DNA of 64,000 nucleotides from Salvia splendens (GCF_004379255.2 NC_056049.1:2356001-2420000), one strand, 5' to 3'. Counted from the first letter of the stretch, positions 1-12,007 are shown. The notes: generated by a model from the sequence alone, not told the origin. Numbers and translations are program-made.

Positions 1-1140
1 CTTTCGATAGGCGATAGTGGAAACACTGCAAAGATCAATTTTTCCAACATGTTTATAAAGCTTGAAAACGAGAGAGTTGGGTGAAATTGTGGAGAGAGAT
101 CAGATGAATATATTTGAATCAGAGCAGCTATGTGTCCATTCCTGTAAGCAAACATATATAAAACAATATTTGAGGCCCTCGGGTGTCGCTGAAAACTGGT
201 GATTGTAACTTGATTTGAATCAAAAATCATCTTCCTCTCTGGGCTCTAGTGCTGATGAAGAGACAGCGACGAAGTGGAGGGTGGAGGCGGAGGCGGCGTG
301 CGCAAATTGTTTGGAGGGAGGTAAAATGAAATTTTTGAAAGATGGGTTAAATGATAGTTTAGTAAATCTATAATTATTGAAAGACAAATAATAAAAAAAA
401 ATGAAGATAATAAATATAAAAAGGTGTAAAACCCTTATTCCGAAAAATTTGCATGTATAGGACCCATATTTCGAAAGGTAAGCGAATTGAATCCCTTATC
501 TCGAAAGGTCAGCGAATTTAAACCCATATTCCGAAATTTCTCGTATGAGAATGTGTTTCAGAACATAAGACCGACAATATTCTAACAAAAACGTGTACTT
601 TCTTCATGAAGTTTGCATTTTCTATAGAAAACCACTTGGTTTTTGTGATTATTCTAGATTTTCTACTTTTTTATAAAATTCATTTTTAATTGTATCAACA
701 GACTCGTAATTTCTGCTTTTTTAAACTAGGGGCTCATCTAGATTTATGCTTTGCTCATGTTGATATTATACTCCATTTGTCCACAGATAGGAATCCTACT
801 TTTTTCCATGACGAAGTTTAAGAAATGTGAGTTGAAATTTTTTGCAAAGTGTGAATTTTATTTCATATTATTATTTATCTGCGAATAAGAATTTCACTTT
901 TTTTTGATAGACTTTAAGAAAGGTGAGTTGAAAACTTGGGGAGTGTTAGTTCAATATGACAGATGAATCAAAATAATAAAATAGAACTTCTATTGCAAAC
1001 AGAGTGATTATAAATAAATTTGTTCATTTTTCTATAGAGTTTTGTTTCTTTGATACATTGTAAAGTTTTATTTTGTCTTTTCTAATGAAGAATATGATAA
1101 GTTCCAATCCCAACATTGATCATGAGATTCTATATTCAAC
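1..1140. other. Intergenic, AT-rich, no supported gene
   Basis: No convincing coding region is seen. Positions 421-545 hold about three degenerate copies of a ~40-bp phrase (ccc-tta/ata-t-cgaaa). Positions about 771-1004 have diverged ends resembling a Stowaway-like MITE (left ctccatttgtccacagatag, right inverse around ttgcaaacagag), but no clean TA target duplication was found, so this is only a possibility. Confidence 0.5.
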
Positions 1141-1153
1141 TTACTATCAAGGA

Positions 1154-1194
1154 TGGGCCTTTTATATTTGGGCTTTTATCCCAACCTAAGCCCA
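1154..1194 (+). promoter_or_regulatory. Cluster of site II-type (TGGGCY) motifs
   Basis: TGGGCC at 1154-1159, TGGGCT at 1169-1174 and the inverse AGCCCA at 1189-1194 lie 80-120 bp upstream of the ATG at 1277. In plants such clusters are common in promoters of housekeeping and organelle- or translation-related genes. This supports the view that the ATG at 1277 was a real gene start. The function itself is inferred. Confidence 0.4.
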
Positions 1195-1276
1195 TTATAA
1201 AGCAGAAAAAGATGAATTATTAAATTTATTCTAAAAAATAAAAAAACGGCGAGAAAACGTAGAGAGAGAGACAACA

Positions 1277-1408
1277 ATGGCTCAGTCTCACTGCGTAAAC
1301 TCTCCGACCACTCTCACCGGAAAGCTCTTCCCCAGAGCTTACTCTCCACCCATGTCCTCACACTTGCTTAGAACTCTCATCGCTAGCAAATTTTATCCCA
1401 CAAAGTTT
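1277..1408 (+). pseudogene. First-exon fragment of an unidentified gene, cut by the Copia element
   Basis: An ATG at 1277 follows a purine-rich leader (gagagagagacaaca) and site II promoter motifs. It opens a frame beginning MAQSHCVNSPTTLTGKLF that is rich in Ser, Thr, Pro and Arg, which would fit an organelle transit peptide. The host-like sequence ends near 1408, where the retroelement terminal sequence begins; the frame runs on to a stop at 1451-1453 inside that sequence. No continuation is recognisable on the far side of the element (after about 7 kb). I do not recognise the protein. The reading as a disrupted gene rests on promoter context and frame, not on homology. It could also be a short exon with a normal donor that I have missed. 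Confidence 0.35.
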
Positions 1409-1409
1409 T

Positions 1410-1652
1410 GCTCGATGATAATTTCTATAGGAATAATGAATCTCACAAGATAGTATAAATTTGAGGGAATGAACTACTTTTATTGAAGATGCAAGGAGCT
1501 ATTTATAATAGCTTTACAAAGAAAACAAAATTGAAATACAGTCCACGTTATAGCTATAAACATTGTAACAAATTAACAATAATTCAAATCTACCACACTA
1601 TCCTAAAGACTATGACACTTATTAACTGAATAACAAACTTTAAACCCTAACA
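1410..1652 (-). repeat. Putative 3' LTR of the Copia element
   Basis: On the minus strand this starts with TGTTAGGG immediately after the purine tract AAGGGAGGGAA. It contains a TATAAATAG-like box (inverse near 1500-1510) and ends around 1410 in a plausible ...GAGCA or ...ATTATCA terminus. No second copy exists in the window, so the exact length cannot be fixed from the pair. Confidence 0.6.
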
Positions 1653-1742
1653 TTCCCTCCCTTAAACTAGATTGTCAAAGCAACTAGTTTACTGATGGTG
1701 CATTGCACACTCCCAACTGATCCCTTAACTTCAGAAAAGATT

Positions 1743-4491
1743 CTAACTTAAGTGGTTAGTTAACACATCAGCCATCTGCTCCTGTGTTCCACAATGCTTC
1801 AACTGCACGACTCCTTCTCTAGCCAACTCCCGTAGAAAGTGAAAACAAACATCTATGTGTTTGCTTCTACCATGCATCACAGGGTTCTTGGACAACTTGA
1901 TCGTTGAACTGTTGTCACAGAATATGGTAGTTCCTTCAATGCCTTCATAACCTAGTTCCTTCAAAATTCACTTCATCCACACAGCCTGACATGAGCACGC
2001 TGCAGCAGGTACAAATTCAGCCTCTGTTGTGCTAAGAGTAATAATTGGCTACTTACGCGAAGACCAAGCAACTGCTCCAGAGCTCAGAACAAAGGCATAA
2101 CCCGACATGCTCTTTCTATCCTCCAAACACCCTTCAATCACTGTCAGTAAAGCCAATCAACTCCTTATTCTCTCTCTTCCTGTAAAGGATCCCAAATGCA
2201 GTCGTTCCTTGTATATACCGCAAAATCCTCTTGGCTGCCATGAGATGAAGTTATGTTGGCTTTGATATGTACCTACTGATCAGACTGACAACAAACATTA
2301 TGTCTGGTTTAGTGGTTGTCAGATACATCAAGCTTCCCACCAATTGTTTATAATAGGTGCTATCAACCTCCACACCATTTTCATCTTTGAATATCTTGGA
2401 CACTGGAGTGATGGGATTCTGAACTTCATTGTTGTTCTCCATTCCAAATCTTTTCAAAATCTCCATAGCATACTTCCTTTAGCTTATAAAGACCCCTTCA
2501 CCAAACTGCACCACTTCAATACCGAGGAAATACCTCATTTTCCCCAAATCCGACATATCAAATTCATTCATCATTGAATCTCTGAACTCGTTGATCATAG
2601 CTTCATCATCTCCGGTATAAATTAAATCATCAACGTACAAGCTAATAATCAAACGTTTACCTTGCTCGTTGGTTTTGATGAAGAGTGTCTGTTCACTATC
2701 ACATTTTTTGAAACCTTCTCTTAGGAAATATGACTCAATCCGACTGAACCAAGCTCTAGATGCTTGTTTGAGTCCATACAGTGCCTTGTTGAGCTTATAA
2801 ACCTTATGGATTTCATCTCTTACTTCATAGCCCCTTGATTGTTCAACATAGACATCATATGTCAACTTTCCATGGAGGAATGCTGACTTAACATCAAATT
2901 GATAAATATTCCAGCCCTTTTGTGCAGCAAAAGCAAGAATCATTCGAACTGTATTCATTCTAGCAACTGGTACAAACACCTTCTCATAGTCAACTCCATA
3001 TTCTTGAGCATACCCTTTGCAACTAAGCGAGCTTTATACTTCTCAACCTCTCCAAGTTCGTTCAGCTTCGTTTTGTATATCCATTTGAGCCCAATGCTTT
3101 TAGCTCCTCTTGGCAACTCTGTCAGAGACCACGTTCCATTCTTCTCAATTGATTCCATCTCTGAATCCATGGCTTATCTCCATTTATCAGCCTTTACTGC
3201 TTCATCATAAATGATAAGATCTACACTAACAAAGAGAGTCATATTGACATTAATATCTTCATCAAAGAAGCCAAGATTATTACCAGTTTCATAGTCCCTC
3301 ATCCATGCCGGAACTCTGCGATTCATGTCTGCTTCCAAACTAGACGAATCTGGAGAGGCTTCTGCACACGATTCTGGAGAAGCTCCTGCACTCAATTATG
3401 GAGCTGCACTTATAGGACTTGGGAGTACTTCATCATCAGTTTCTGTGTCTTCTCTTCCAGACCCGAAAGAGACATTTTTCTCATCCTCATTTCCACATTC
3501 CAAGTCCAGTAGGATTAGATCTTCATAACTCTTATCCCAGTCCCACTTCTTCTCCTCCTCGAATACAACATCACGGCTTATCACCACATTTCTTGATACC
3601 GGATCATAAAGTTTATAACCTTTTGATTCGTCACTTACTCCCAATAGAACACAACTGTAACTCTTGTCTTCAAGTTTTGTCCTTCGAGTGTCAGGAACAT
3701 GGGCATGTGCAATACTTCCAAAAATTCTGAAATGCTCTACAGATGGTTTAACTCTACTCCAAGCTTCCTCTGGAGTCACATCTTTTACTGATAGTGTGGG
3801 GCTCTTGTTCAATACATAGATGGTCCAATTCACAGCCTAAGGCCAGAAGCTCTTTGGAACACCTTTTTCAGATAATAAACATCTCACCATGTTCATTACT
3901 ATCCGATTTTTCCTCTCTGCAACGCCATTCTGTTGCGGAGTATAGGCATTGGTTAGTTTCCTCTTTATTCCGTTCATTTTGCAATAATCATTGAATTCTC
4001 TTGAAGTGAATTCCCCGCCACGATCTGTCCTAAAGCACTTAATGGACAAACCAGACTCTTTCTCCACAGAATTTTTAAAGAGTTTAAAAGCAGCAAATGC
4101 ATCTGATTTTTCATCCAAGAAATTCACCCATGCTTTTCTACTGAAATCGTTTGTGAAGAAAATCAGATACCTTTTGTGACTGTTGGAGATCGGGGAGATT
4201 GGTCCACATAAGTCTGCATGAACAAGTTCCAGCTTCTGGGAGGCTCTCCATGTGCTCATCTTGGGAATTGAATCTCGATGTTGTTTTGCCTTCAAGCAAT
4301 CAACACATACATCGCTGGACTCAGAGAACTTAGGCAAACCTCTCACCATTTCCTTGAGTTGCAAAGTTTTGAGGTCTTTATAGCTAAGATGACCATATCT
4401 GCGATGCCATAATTGAGCCAAATCTTTTGTTGTTGCTTGAAGACACAATTCCTCTTTTGTTTGCTTACTGGTGAATTCAGTGTGGGATACC
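1743..4491 (-). pseudogene. Copia pol remnant: pre-integrase, integrase, reverse transcriptase, RNase H
   Basis: Minus-strand reading gives the GAG-pre-integrase signature LWHRRYGHLSYKDL, the integrase motif GVAERKNR, the RT motifs FDVKSAFLHG and YVDDLIYTGDD, and the RNase H tail DNSSTIKLSKN...RSKHIDV. The frame is broken repeatedly. There is an in-frame TAG just after KSFWP near 3834, a TAA near 3393, a TAA where WREAM is expected near 3172, a frameshift near 3008 just before the VPVARMNTVR motif, and a TAA near 2476. The segment joins gag only if the solo LTR at 4497-5612 is removed. It is non-functional. Confidence 0.9.
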
Positions 4492-4847
4492 AAAACTGTA
4501 AAAAATCATGGATTAAATATGCCCGGTCAATGGATTTTGACCAAATAATAAATGTGACGAGACATTTAATTTTGTGAAATTAAATGACATAGCGTCGATC
4601 TACATTTTACGTAGGTAAATGTAGTATATTCACTTTCTCAAATCCGATTTCCGGTGAGTGAGAAATAGTGGATTAAAGTTGGGCATAATTAGCTTTTAAT
4701 TAAAGCTTGGAGATGGAGCTTAGGGAATAATTAACTAGTGTTAATTATCCCACATTGGAGGATTAACACATCTTTAATGTGTATAAATTAAGTGACTTTA
4801 TGTTACTTAATAATTATAGTGGACCAAGATGGGTGAAAGAGCCCACA

Positions 4848-4982
4848 CGCGCGCACACGCGCGCGCCGCCGCCGCCGCCCGCCCGCCCGAGCCCGAGCCC
4901 GTGCACGTGCTCGCGGTCGCGGCCGCGGGCCTCGGGCCCGAGCCCGATCTCGATCTCGATCTTGATCTTGGACTTGGACTTG
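4848..4982 (+). repeat. GC-rich simple-sequence tract inside the solo LTR
   Basis: A run of CACGCG, GCC, GCCCGA and CGATCT short repeats grading into GGACTT. The abrupt GC content spawns long artificial open frames on both strands (Arg/Ala-rich), which are not genes. Confidence 0.7.
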
Positions 4983-5239
4983 GATCTTGGCAATTGGTCT
5001 TTGGGTGGTCTTTGGGCTTGGTGCTTGGCCCAAACTATTCTTTTTGGACCACCGCCGAGTCAGCAATCCAAGTGGCTTGACACGTCGTCAAGCGAGGCAC
5101 AGTCACGGTTGCCACGTGAGAAATCCACACGCTCCACACACGGGTGGCACATTACAGCCACACGCCTGTAACCGACGTCGGTTACGTTTTTGCCATGATG
5201 AGCCTTCAATGGCTGGTTGACCCTGCATGGTGGTTGGCC

Positions 5240-5247
5240 TATAAATA
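5240..5247 (+). promoter_or_regulatory. TATA box of the solo LTR
   Basis: TATAAATA within ggcctataaataggct, followed about 30-40 bp downstream by a CA-rich start region and a CT-rich leader, the usual U3/R layout of a plant LTR. It reads on the + strand, opposite to the Copia element that it interrupts. Confidence 0.6.
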
Positions 5248-5617
5248 GGCTAGCCATACCACTGCATTAGGACACACACCTACAAGCATTCTCTGCATAA
5301 GCTCTCTCCCTCTCCCTGCATTGTCTTTCTGTCGAAGCTCTGCCCTCTCCTCCATCCCGTTCGCCGGAGCTCTGCTGATTGCGGTGCTGCATCAGAAGAG
5401 ACGTAGCCGTTTTACCTTTGGGGACGACACGCCAAACCGAGAGCACTACCGGGGCGTATCTCGTCTTGCGGGAAGAGGCCTCCTCGACTCGGCTGTCATA
5501 GCATACTGGTTTAGTTGTTTCATTTTCGTTGTAACTTCAGTTCTTTTTTGTATTCCTTCTTTTGGGTTGTATTACGCCCGGTTTTGTTATCTTGTAATCC
5601 CAGAAACCAACAAAAAC

Positions 5618-6791
5618 GAACATTCTATTTGCTGTCATGTTGGTTTGAATGATCAAACCTCTTGATGGATGATATATTTTGCATTCATTTGACTGAATTA
5701 AAATGGCTAATCCTTTCTCCTGCAGCTGCCCAACACTTAAAAGATGATTCTTCAACTCCTGCACATAAAACACTCCACTTATTATGTGAGTGGCCCCATT
5801 GAGACACAATTTCACATAGCCATTTCCAGATACACTCATCTTCATATTATTTCCCAGATATCTGCTTGAAACCTTCATCCAGTTCATAAAACATTGATCG
5901 GTCTCCACACATATGATTGCTGCAACCTGAGTCAAGAAACCATACATCATTTCGACTTGCTCCATGCAACTCTACATAAGCCATGAGAAGCATTTCTTCT
6001 GTGTCATTCAGCTCCGCATAATTGGCTTGCTTTTGTCACATTTGACACTCATATTGATAGTGTCCAAGTTGATGGCATTTGTAACACTCGATAATGGCTT
6101 TGCTGTAGGATTGGGGATTTCTTCCTCTGCCCCTTCCTCCTCTGAACACAGCTGTCCCACGACCTCTTCCACCATTCCTTTCTTCATGCGTTACTTTGAG
6201 TGCCTGCTCTTCTCCATGACTCATGTGAAACTTTTGTTCATGCACAATCAGTGAACTTTGCAGTTCATCAATTGTGAGTGAATCAATATCCTTAGATTCT
6301 TCGATCGAGACAACTATATAGTTGAATTTCTCGGTCAAAGTCCTAAGAATCTTCTCAACAATGGTACTTTCTGTCATTTGCTCACCATAACTCATTTGGT
6401 TAGCAATAGTCATACCCCGTGCAAAATAGTTGGTGATGGTTTCACCTACTTTCATCTCCAGAATCTCGAAGTCTCTCCTCAGTGCTTGTAGGGCTAAACG
6501 CTTCACCCTAGCATTTCATTCGAATTTCTTTCTCATAGAATCCCATATCTGCTTCGAGGTGCCTTTCTCCAGAATCTGCTCAAGAATTGTCCTATCGATT
6601 GTCTGGAACATGTAATTCTTTAATTTGAGGTCTGTAGTCCTCAATTCCTCTAATTTCTTTCGATCAGCATCACTCAATGATGCTCCTGCTCTTGGTTCTT
6701 CATAACCAGTCTCAACTTGACTCCAGTAACCTTTAGATCTCAAAAGGTTTTCCATTAGCATGCTCCAATGGTCGTAATGGCCATTTAACAT
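5618..6791 (-). pseudogene. Copia gag remnant with zinc knuckle
   Basis: Minus-strand translation shows the copia gag start region NGHYDHWSMLMENLLRSKG, the UBN2-type gag core and a CCHC zinc knuckle (CYKCHQLGHYQYEC) near 6045. The protease and pre-integrase region follows and ends at NRMF just before the solo LTR. A stop interrupts gag near 6510 (between ...KKFE and MKRLALQALRR) and further breaks follow. Upstream, at about 6797-6985, sequence separates a PRF-like codon run (near 6975) from NGHYDHW, suggesting a ~190-bp insertion in the gag N-terminus. Inactive. Confidence 0.85.
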
Positions 6792-7015
6792 CAGCTTCCT
6801 ACTGCTAAAGACAAGTAGTGAAGCCTATATTTTGCTTCTTCTGTGCAGGAACCTATACATGACAGGATATCCTCGAATATTGCTCGTGTCCTCTCGTCTC
6901 TTCCGTAGAAAACCACCAGCATTCTGGTCCTCTCATGCTGCGTTCGTTCGTGTTCGTGTTGGGGGTCGTGAAATCGGGGAAGCTGTGTTGTGTAATTTGT
7001 AGTTAGGATTTTCAT

Positions 7016-7854
7016 TTGGGAACATGCTCTATGTAAACTTCACCAACTTGTTAAATTTCATAGGAATTGACATGGTTGAGGTATATGTCTTTGCATACTG
7101 ATTCAAAATTTTGTTTAGGCCAATGATTTATTTTAAAAATCGTTTCTTGAGGGTTTTTTTAATATATATTCTCTTAAACTTTCGTCGAATTTTAGTTTTC
7201 CCTTAATATTTTCGTACCGATTCATATGCTGACACGCCTTGATAATTTGCTTGCGTGATATTATCGGATGTCAAAAAAATAACATCATGTTAATATTATA
7301 CTATTAATTTTATAAAAAAATATTTGGTGTACATTTATTGCTCCTTATTTTCTTCTCTTCGCCTTATTTTATCTTCATTATTATGAACTTTAACTTAATA
7401 AATAAAATTATTTAAATTAGATTTGTTAGATTAGTTATTAGATCAGAATAAATTAGTACTAGTAAATAGAGTTAATATGCACATCATAATTTGACAAAAA
7501 ATTACGTAGGATTTATAATCAAAATATCCTTGTTTATTTGTAGAATCTAAATAAAAAGATATAAAACAATTGTTATGTAAAACAAAATACAATAGTTTGA
7601 TAATATACTACCCCTTATATTTTAAAGTTAATATGCAAAATCATAATCTAATTAAAAAATTTAGAAATTTACAAGCAAATTATCCTAATTTATTAGTAAA
7701 CATCCGAATAAAAATACAAAAAAAAAAAAGAAAAACAATGTAGAAACTTGAATGACAATTTCCTCCCGTGAGAAGGAAAGGAGAGGATATATAATCATTA
7801 TATTACTAAAAATACCAAAAAAAAATTAAGAATATAGTCCGTGAAGGAAAGTAC

Positions 7855-7855
<1 letters not shown>
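7016..7855. other. AT-rich spacer, no gene seen
   Basis: Strongly AT-rich intergenic sequence between the Copia remnant and the SUF4 promoter. No open frame of protein-like composition and no RNA gene was recognised. Confidence 0.6.

Positions 7856-7856
<1 letters not shown>

Positions 7857-7938
<82 letters not shown>
7857..7938 (+). repeat. (ATA)n microsatellite, about 27 uninterrupted units
   Basis: A perfect trinucleotide array of about 82 bp, ending about 180 bp upstream of the SUF4 start codon and probably within or next to its promoter or 5'UTR. Perfect arrays of this length are usually polymorphic in length. Confidence 0.95.
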
Positions 7939-8116
7939 TTGTTTTGAAGTAAGTATGCTGCTGCGCAGAGACGAGTCGAGCTGCCCTAAAACAAACCTAC
8001 TTTCCAGTTCAGTATCGATTGATTGGTCGATCGATTGAGTGCGAAATATATTCAATTGGTGTGGTAATTGTTGATCTGATATTCTCCGGCTGCTTAATTT
8101 GACGGATTGATATCTA

Positions 8117-11100
8117 ATGGGGAAGAAGAAGAAGAGAGGAGCGGTGGATAAGGTGTGGTGCTACTACTGCGACAGGGAGTTTGACGACGAGAAGATACTG
8201 GTGCAGCACCAGAAGGCCAAGCACTTCAAGTGCCATGTTTGCCACAAGAAACTCTCCACTGCCGGCGGCATGGCCATCCACGTGCTTCAGGTTCACAAGG
8301 AACAAGTCACTAAGTCCGTCTTTCTCTTTCTCGAAGAATCGCCTCTTTATCTGTGTTTAATTGTTTCGTATTGCAGCTTATGCTTAATTATCTCAACTTT
8401 TTTGGTTATTGAAAATTTGGAATTTTTTTATAAAGTATTATCGTGGAGCTATATAGGATTTGGGGATTCGTATGTGTAATTTTATGTATTTTAGGGATTG
8501 ACAACTGCTGCTGGTTGAATTCAATTTTTTTCTGATAAAATGCGGCATTGTTTTTCCAGAGTCCCTAATGCAAAACCTGGAAGAGAAACAACGGAGATTG
8601 AGATTTATGGGATGCAGGGAATTCCAGCTGATGCCCTGGCTTCACATTATGGAGAGGAAGGTATTGTCAGCTATTTTGCTTGATCCTGTAATGTCTTCTT
8701 TGCACTGCAGCCCTACTGCTTCCTGAGGTTTTAATGAGATAGTATATGTTCAGTTTGTAATAATAATTGTCATATAGTTCGGACACGTTTGGGCTGAAGA
8801 TAATTTGTCTTCGGTCTGCATGTCAGTTCCCAGATTTGTTTAATGTTGACTTCACCTGTGGCATGGAGTCAGACTTGAACCAACGTAAACTAAATCAGCA
8901 AAAATCTATAGTATGCTTTGTTCAATTTGGGTATGGAAAACCCAAAACTCTGATCAGAGAGAAGCATATCGATTTGGGAAAGCCAATAACCGAACAAAAT
9001 AACCTGAACCAAATTGCGCACCTCTAAACTCTAATGCTATCAAGATTCAAGATTTGAAGTTGGACTGTGATATGTATTTTTGTACCATACCCTGTTTGTT
9101 GTCTTTACCCTGTCTGCCATTTGAATGATGGCTGTGAATGCTCTGTGGCTGTGTCCTATTGAATGCCAACATTTTGATATGTTTTTTGCTCAACAGATGA
9201 AGAGAACCCTTCAAAAGCAGCTAAAGTTGATCTACCAATCTCTCAGATAACCGGTGGTGTGATGCCGGGATCACTGGGGGTTGGATATCCTCCCCGCGGC
9301 CCATTACCTCCGAAGTAAGTTCCCTGCTACTTGCTTCTTTATTTCTGGTTAATATTTTGGCAATTTACTGTATAATTTACTCAGACAGTAAAAAAGGACT
9401 GGTTCTTTCTTAATTCCTTTTTTCCAAATCATATATTGTTATGTAACTTAAGCCACAAATCTAGTTGCTAGAACTAGTTTAAGAGGACACGCAGTCAAGA
9501 GTTCATGTTACCACTCCATATTGGAGCAAGATGTATCTTGCCTGATTGACTTCTTTTGTTGATTCAGTTACAATCCCAGAATACCTGGGCCACCTGTTGG
9601 TTGGCAAATTCCACCTCGTCCACAACCTTGGTATCCTCAGCACCCAGCTGTTTCAGTTCCGTTCCCTGGCCAAGCAGGAATGCCTCAACAGCCTTTGTTT
9701 CCTGTGCACAATATTCAGTCTACTGTTCCATCCACAGCACCCCCTGGGCTTCAACCAACATTTCCAATCACTCCTCCAGGGATGCCTGCAACAACACCTC
9801 CTGTTCCTGTTTCTCAACCTTTATTTCCTGTCATTCCTAACAGTAATATTCCTCCTCAGAGCTCCCCATTTTCTGCTCCTATACCTTCGATGAGCTTGCC
9901 TTTAAGCTCTTCTACAGAAATAAAGAGTGCAGAACCTCTCTTCGGCGGCACTTTGGCAGCCAACAATTACAAAACATCAGGAACCCCAGGTTCGTTCTAC
10001 TCACTTTTTCCCAGTGTTTATTTACCATTTAATAATTTGATAACTTAGTTTCTCTCTGATTTGGATAATGATTTGCTGGTGTACTGTATATGAGAAACTA
10101 CATTGTACTAGATTGGAGAATCTGTTTCTTGTTGTAAATTGCACTCCCTCTGTCCCACGGTAGTTGAGTCGTATACTCGTATTCCTTTATGGAATGTCAT
10201 GAAAACTCCTCTTTGCTTTGCAGAATGTTTATTCAGCTTTCTTTTTTATTATCCATTTTTGTGTAGTTAAAATAGTTGTCATCACATTATCATGATCAAA
10301 ACCAGCTCCACATGCCTATCCGCATTCTCATGTTTATCCATTTCTTATTTATCTGCTTTCTCATGCTTTTCCCATTGTCTACAGCCATACCTGTTGCAAA
10401 TTCACATTCCTATGCATCTGGTCCAAATACTGAAGGCCCGTCTATAGGACCACCTCCATTAATTGCAAACAAAGCCCCATCTACACAACCTGCAACTAAT
10501 GAGGTCTACTTAGTTTGGGATGATGAAGCTATGTCTATGGTAGGATTTTAACTCTAATGTGAAATTTCTGTAAACGTTGTAACTACCCCTGTTTATTGAG
10601 AAGCTTTTGCATTTCTTGTCAATTTTTCAGGAGGAAAGAAGATTGTCCTTATTGAAGTATCAGGTGCATGATGAGAATAACCAGGTAAGTCATTACAACC
10701 TATAAAATAATTTCTTTCATACCGGATAAATGATTTAGTTACTCAAATATCCCGGTGGCTAGACTTTTTGTGGTTTTCCATTGCACGTATTATTCTTGTT
10801 TACATAGATTTAAGATATTCTATGCCTTAAATTATATATCCAAATACACATAAAAAATCCTCACAATATGGCTATGGATATTGCTACTTTCCTACCCCAT
10901 TCACATGATTGGCTGTTTTTTTGTTCTTGGCCACTGTCCGCTTGGCAAGCAATCCTGCCGATTTTGTGGCCAGCGAAGGTTCAAAGCCAAGTAGGTATTT
11001 CCATTTTCTTTGCTAATAATTAGTAATTCTGTTAGCATGCTGCGATCTTTCGAGGATCTTCCCACTAGCTCCTTGCAAGGTTAAGAGCACAGTGTATGCA

Positions 11101-11452
11101 TTTACTGTTTGGAAATTAATTTCAATTTTTGACTTCTACCTATGGTTGCCTGATAAGAAGTGTTGGGTTTGGGTGAACAACCATTACCCAACAGATTTTT
11201 GCCCATACATATCATACAATATAATTTTAGATCGAACGTGAATTCAGTGGGCCAGGTCAGCTCCTTTTGCAAAGTTTGTATATATTGACTACATGCTAAG
11301 TTCTAATATATTGACTGATAATCATAAGATTGGCTCCTTTTGGCTTTCCTAATACAGAGTTATTCGGATGTTTGTTTCAGATGAGTTCTATTGATGCTGC
11401 CATTGACCGAAGGATATCTGAGAGCAGGCTTGCTGGTCGTATGGCATTTTAG
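8117..11452 (+). CDS. SUF4: SUF4-like C2H2 zinc-finger protein (BuGZ/ZNF207 family)
   Basis: Seven exons: 8117-8313, 8560-8660, 9197-9314, 9568-9989, 10385-10539, 10631-10684 and 11381-11452. They give a 372-residue protein with all junctions in frame. The N-terminus [18 protein letters not shown] carries two zinc fingers (C15/C18/H31/H36 and C39/C42/H55/H60). A GMQGIP box follows, then a long Pro-rich middle (exon 4), then [31 protein letters not shown] and the C-terminus [12 protein letters not shown], all hallmarks of plant SUF4. In Arabidopsis SUF4 is a nuclear DNA-binding factor that helps FRIGIDA activate FLC; the animal relatives bind Bub3 and spindles. The role here is inferred from the family. 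A long ATA microsatellite lies just upstream. Intron 4 holds a sequence starting ctccctctgtcccacgg that resembles one end of a Stowaway element. Confidence 0.95.
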
Positions 11453-12005
11453 AGATTTGATGGTGCCTCCTTCTAAACTGGGATCAACATCAGGAGGAAC
11501 GATTCTCTATCGATCACAATTTTTGAGCTTCTAACTGGTGCTGCTTGTTGCAATTCTTTCTATTTAAATGTTGTAACTATCTTTTTGGATATAGATGTCA
11601 GGATAGCCTCTACTATAATTTATCAGAAAATTACCATTTTTTCAGTTTTTGTGATTTGGGTTGGTTTTTAGATTGTAGAAATTACAGCCCAAATCCTTGA
11701 CTTTCTGAGGTTAATGCAGTTTGAGTAATTATTCTTTTGTTTCATGACAAAGGCCAAAATCTACCTTTGGCTGGTCACTTATAAGATAAATGTACCTGCT
11801 TTTATCGATTGTAATACATAGCTGTGAAAAAGTTATGCTCAAATTCCAGTTTTTTCTCTTGATTATAATGAGTAATTTTACTTTATTTTCTTAAGTGAAA
11901 ATCACTGTAGCAGACCAATGAGTAAAATTCCATTTTGAATTTTAATTGGATGATTCGAGAGATTTGATGATTGGAGAGAACAAGTATATGTGATTATATT
12001 TATCC
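11453..12005 (+). other. SUF4 3' flank / UTR
   Basis: AT-rich sequence following the SUF4 stop, including the probable 3'UTR. Nothing else was recognised before the F-box relic. Confidence 0.5.
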
Positions 12006-12007
12006 GA

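Larger units (their letters stand above)
4497..5612 (+). mobile_element. Solo LTR (1,116 bp) nested in the Copia pol region
   Basis: The segment begins TGTAAAAAATC and ends ...GAAACCAACA. It is flanked on both sides by the identical 5-bp direct repeat AAAAC (4492-4496 and 5613-5617), the expected target-site duplication of an LTR retroelement. It contains one promoter-like region (TATAAATA at 5240), a downstream CT-rich leader and no coding region. Removing it and one repeat rejoins the surrounding Copia reading frame, so it inserted into that element. The family is not identified. It differs from the host element's own LTR. Confidence 0.9.
1410..6800 (-). mobile_element. Decayed Ty1-copia retrotransposon, reverse strand, interrupted by a solo LTR
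   Basis: Read on the minus strand the order is gag (about 6791-5618), then after a foreign insert integrase, reverse transcriptase and RNase H (4491-1743). This gag-integrase-RT-RNaseH order defines Ty1-copia. A polypurine tract (inverse of 1653-1663) sits directly before a TGTTAGGG terminus at 1652, marking the 3' LTR. No matching 5' LTR and no tRNA-Met primer-binding site is visible to the right of gag, so the element is 5'-truncated or rearranged. Many stops and frameshifts make it inactive. Its left limit near 1410 is approximate because the terminal CA of the LTR is ambiguous. Confidence 0.9.

Noticed and set aside
4779..5171. Pro/Arg/Ala-rich open frames on both strands inside the solo LTR
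   Set aside because: They arise from the GC-rich simple repeats; no start context, no conserved motif, and the LTR borders explain the segment.
7798..8055. Frames consisting mostly of poly-isoleucine
   Set aside because: Direct translation of the (ATA)n microsatellite; not a protein.
9556..9893. Alternative Ser/Leu-rich frames in SUF4 exon 4
   Set aside because: The Pro-rich SUF4 frame continues across correct splice sites on both sides; the others do not.
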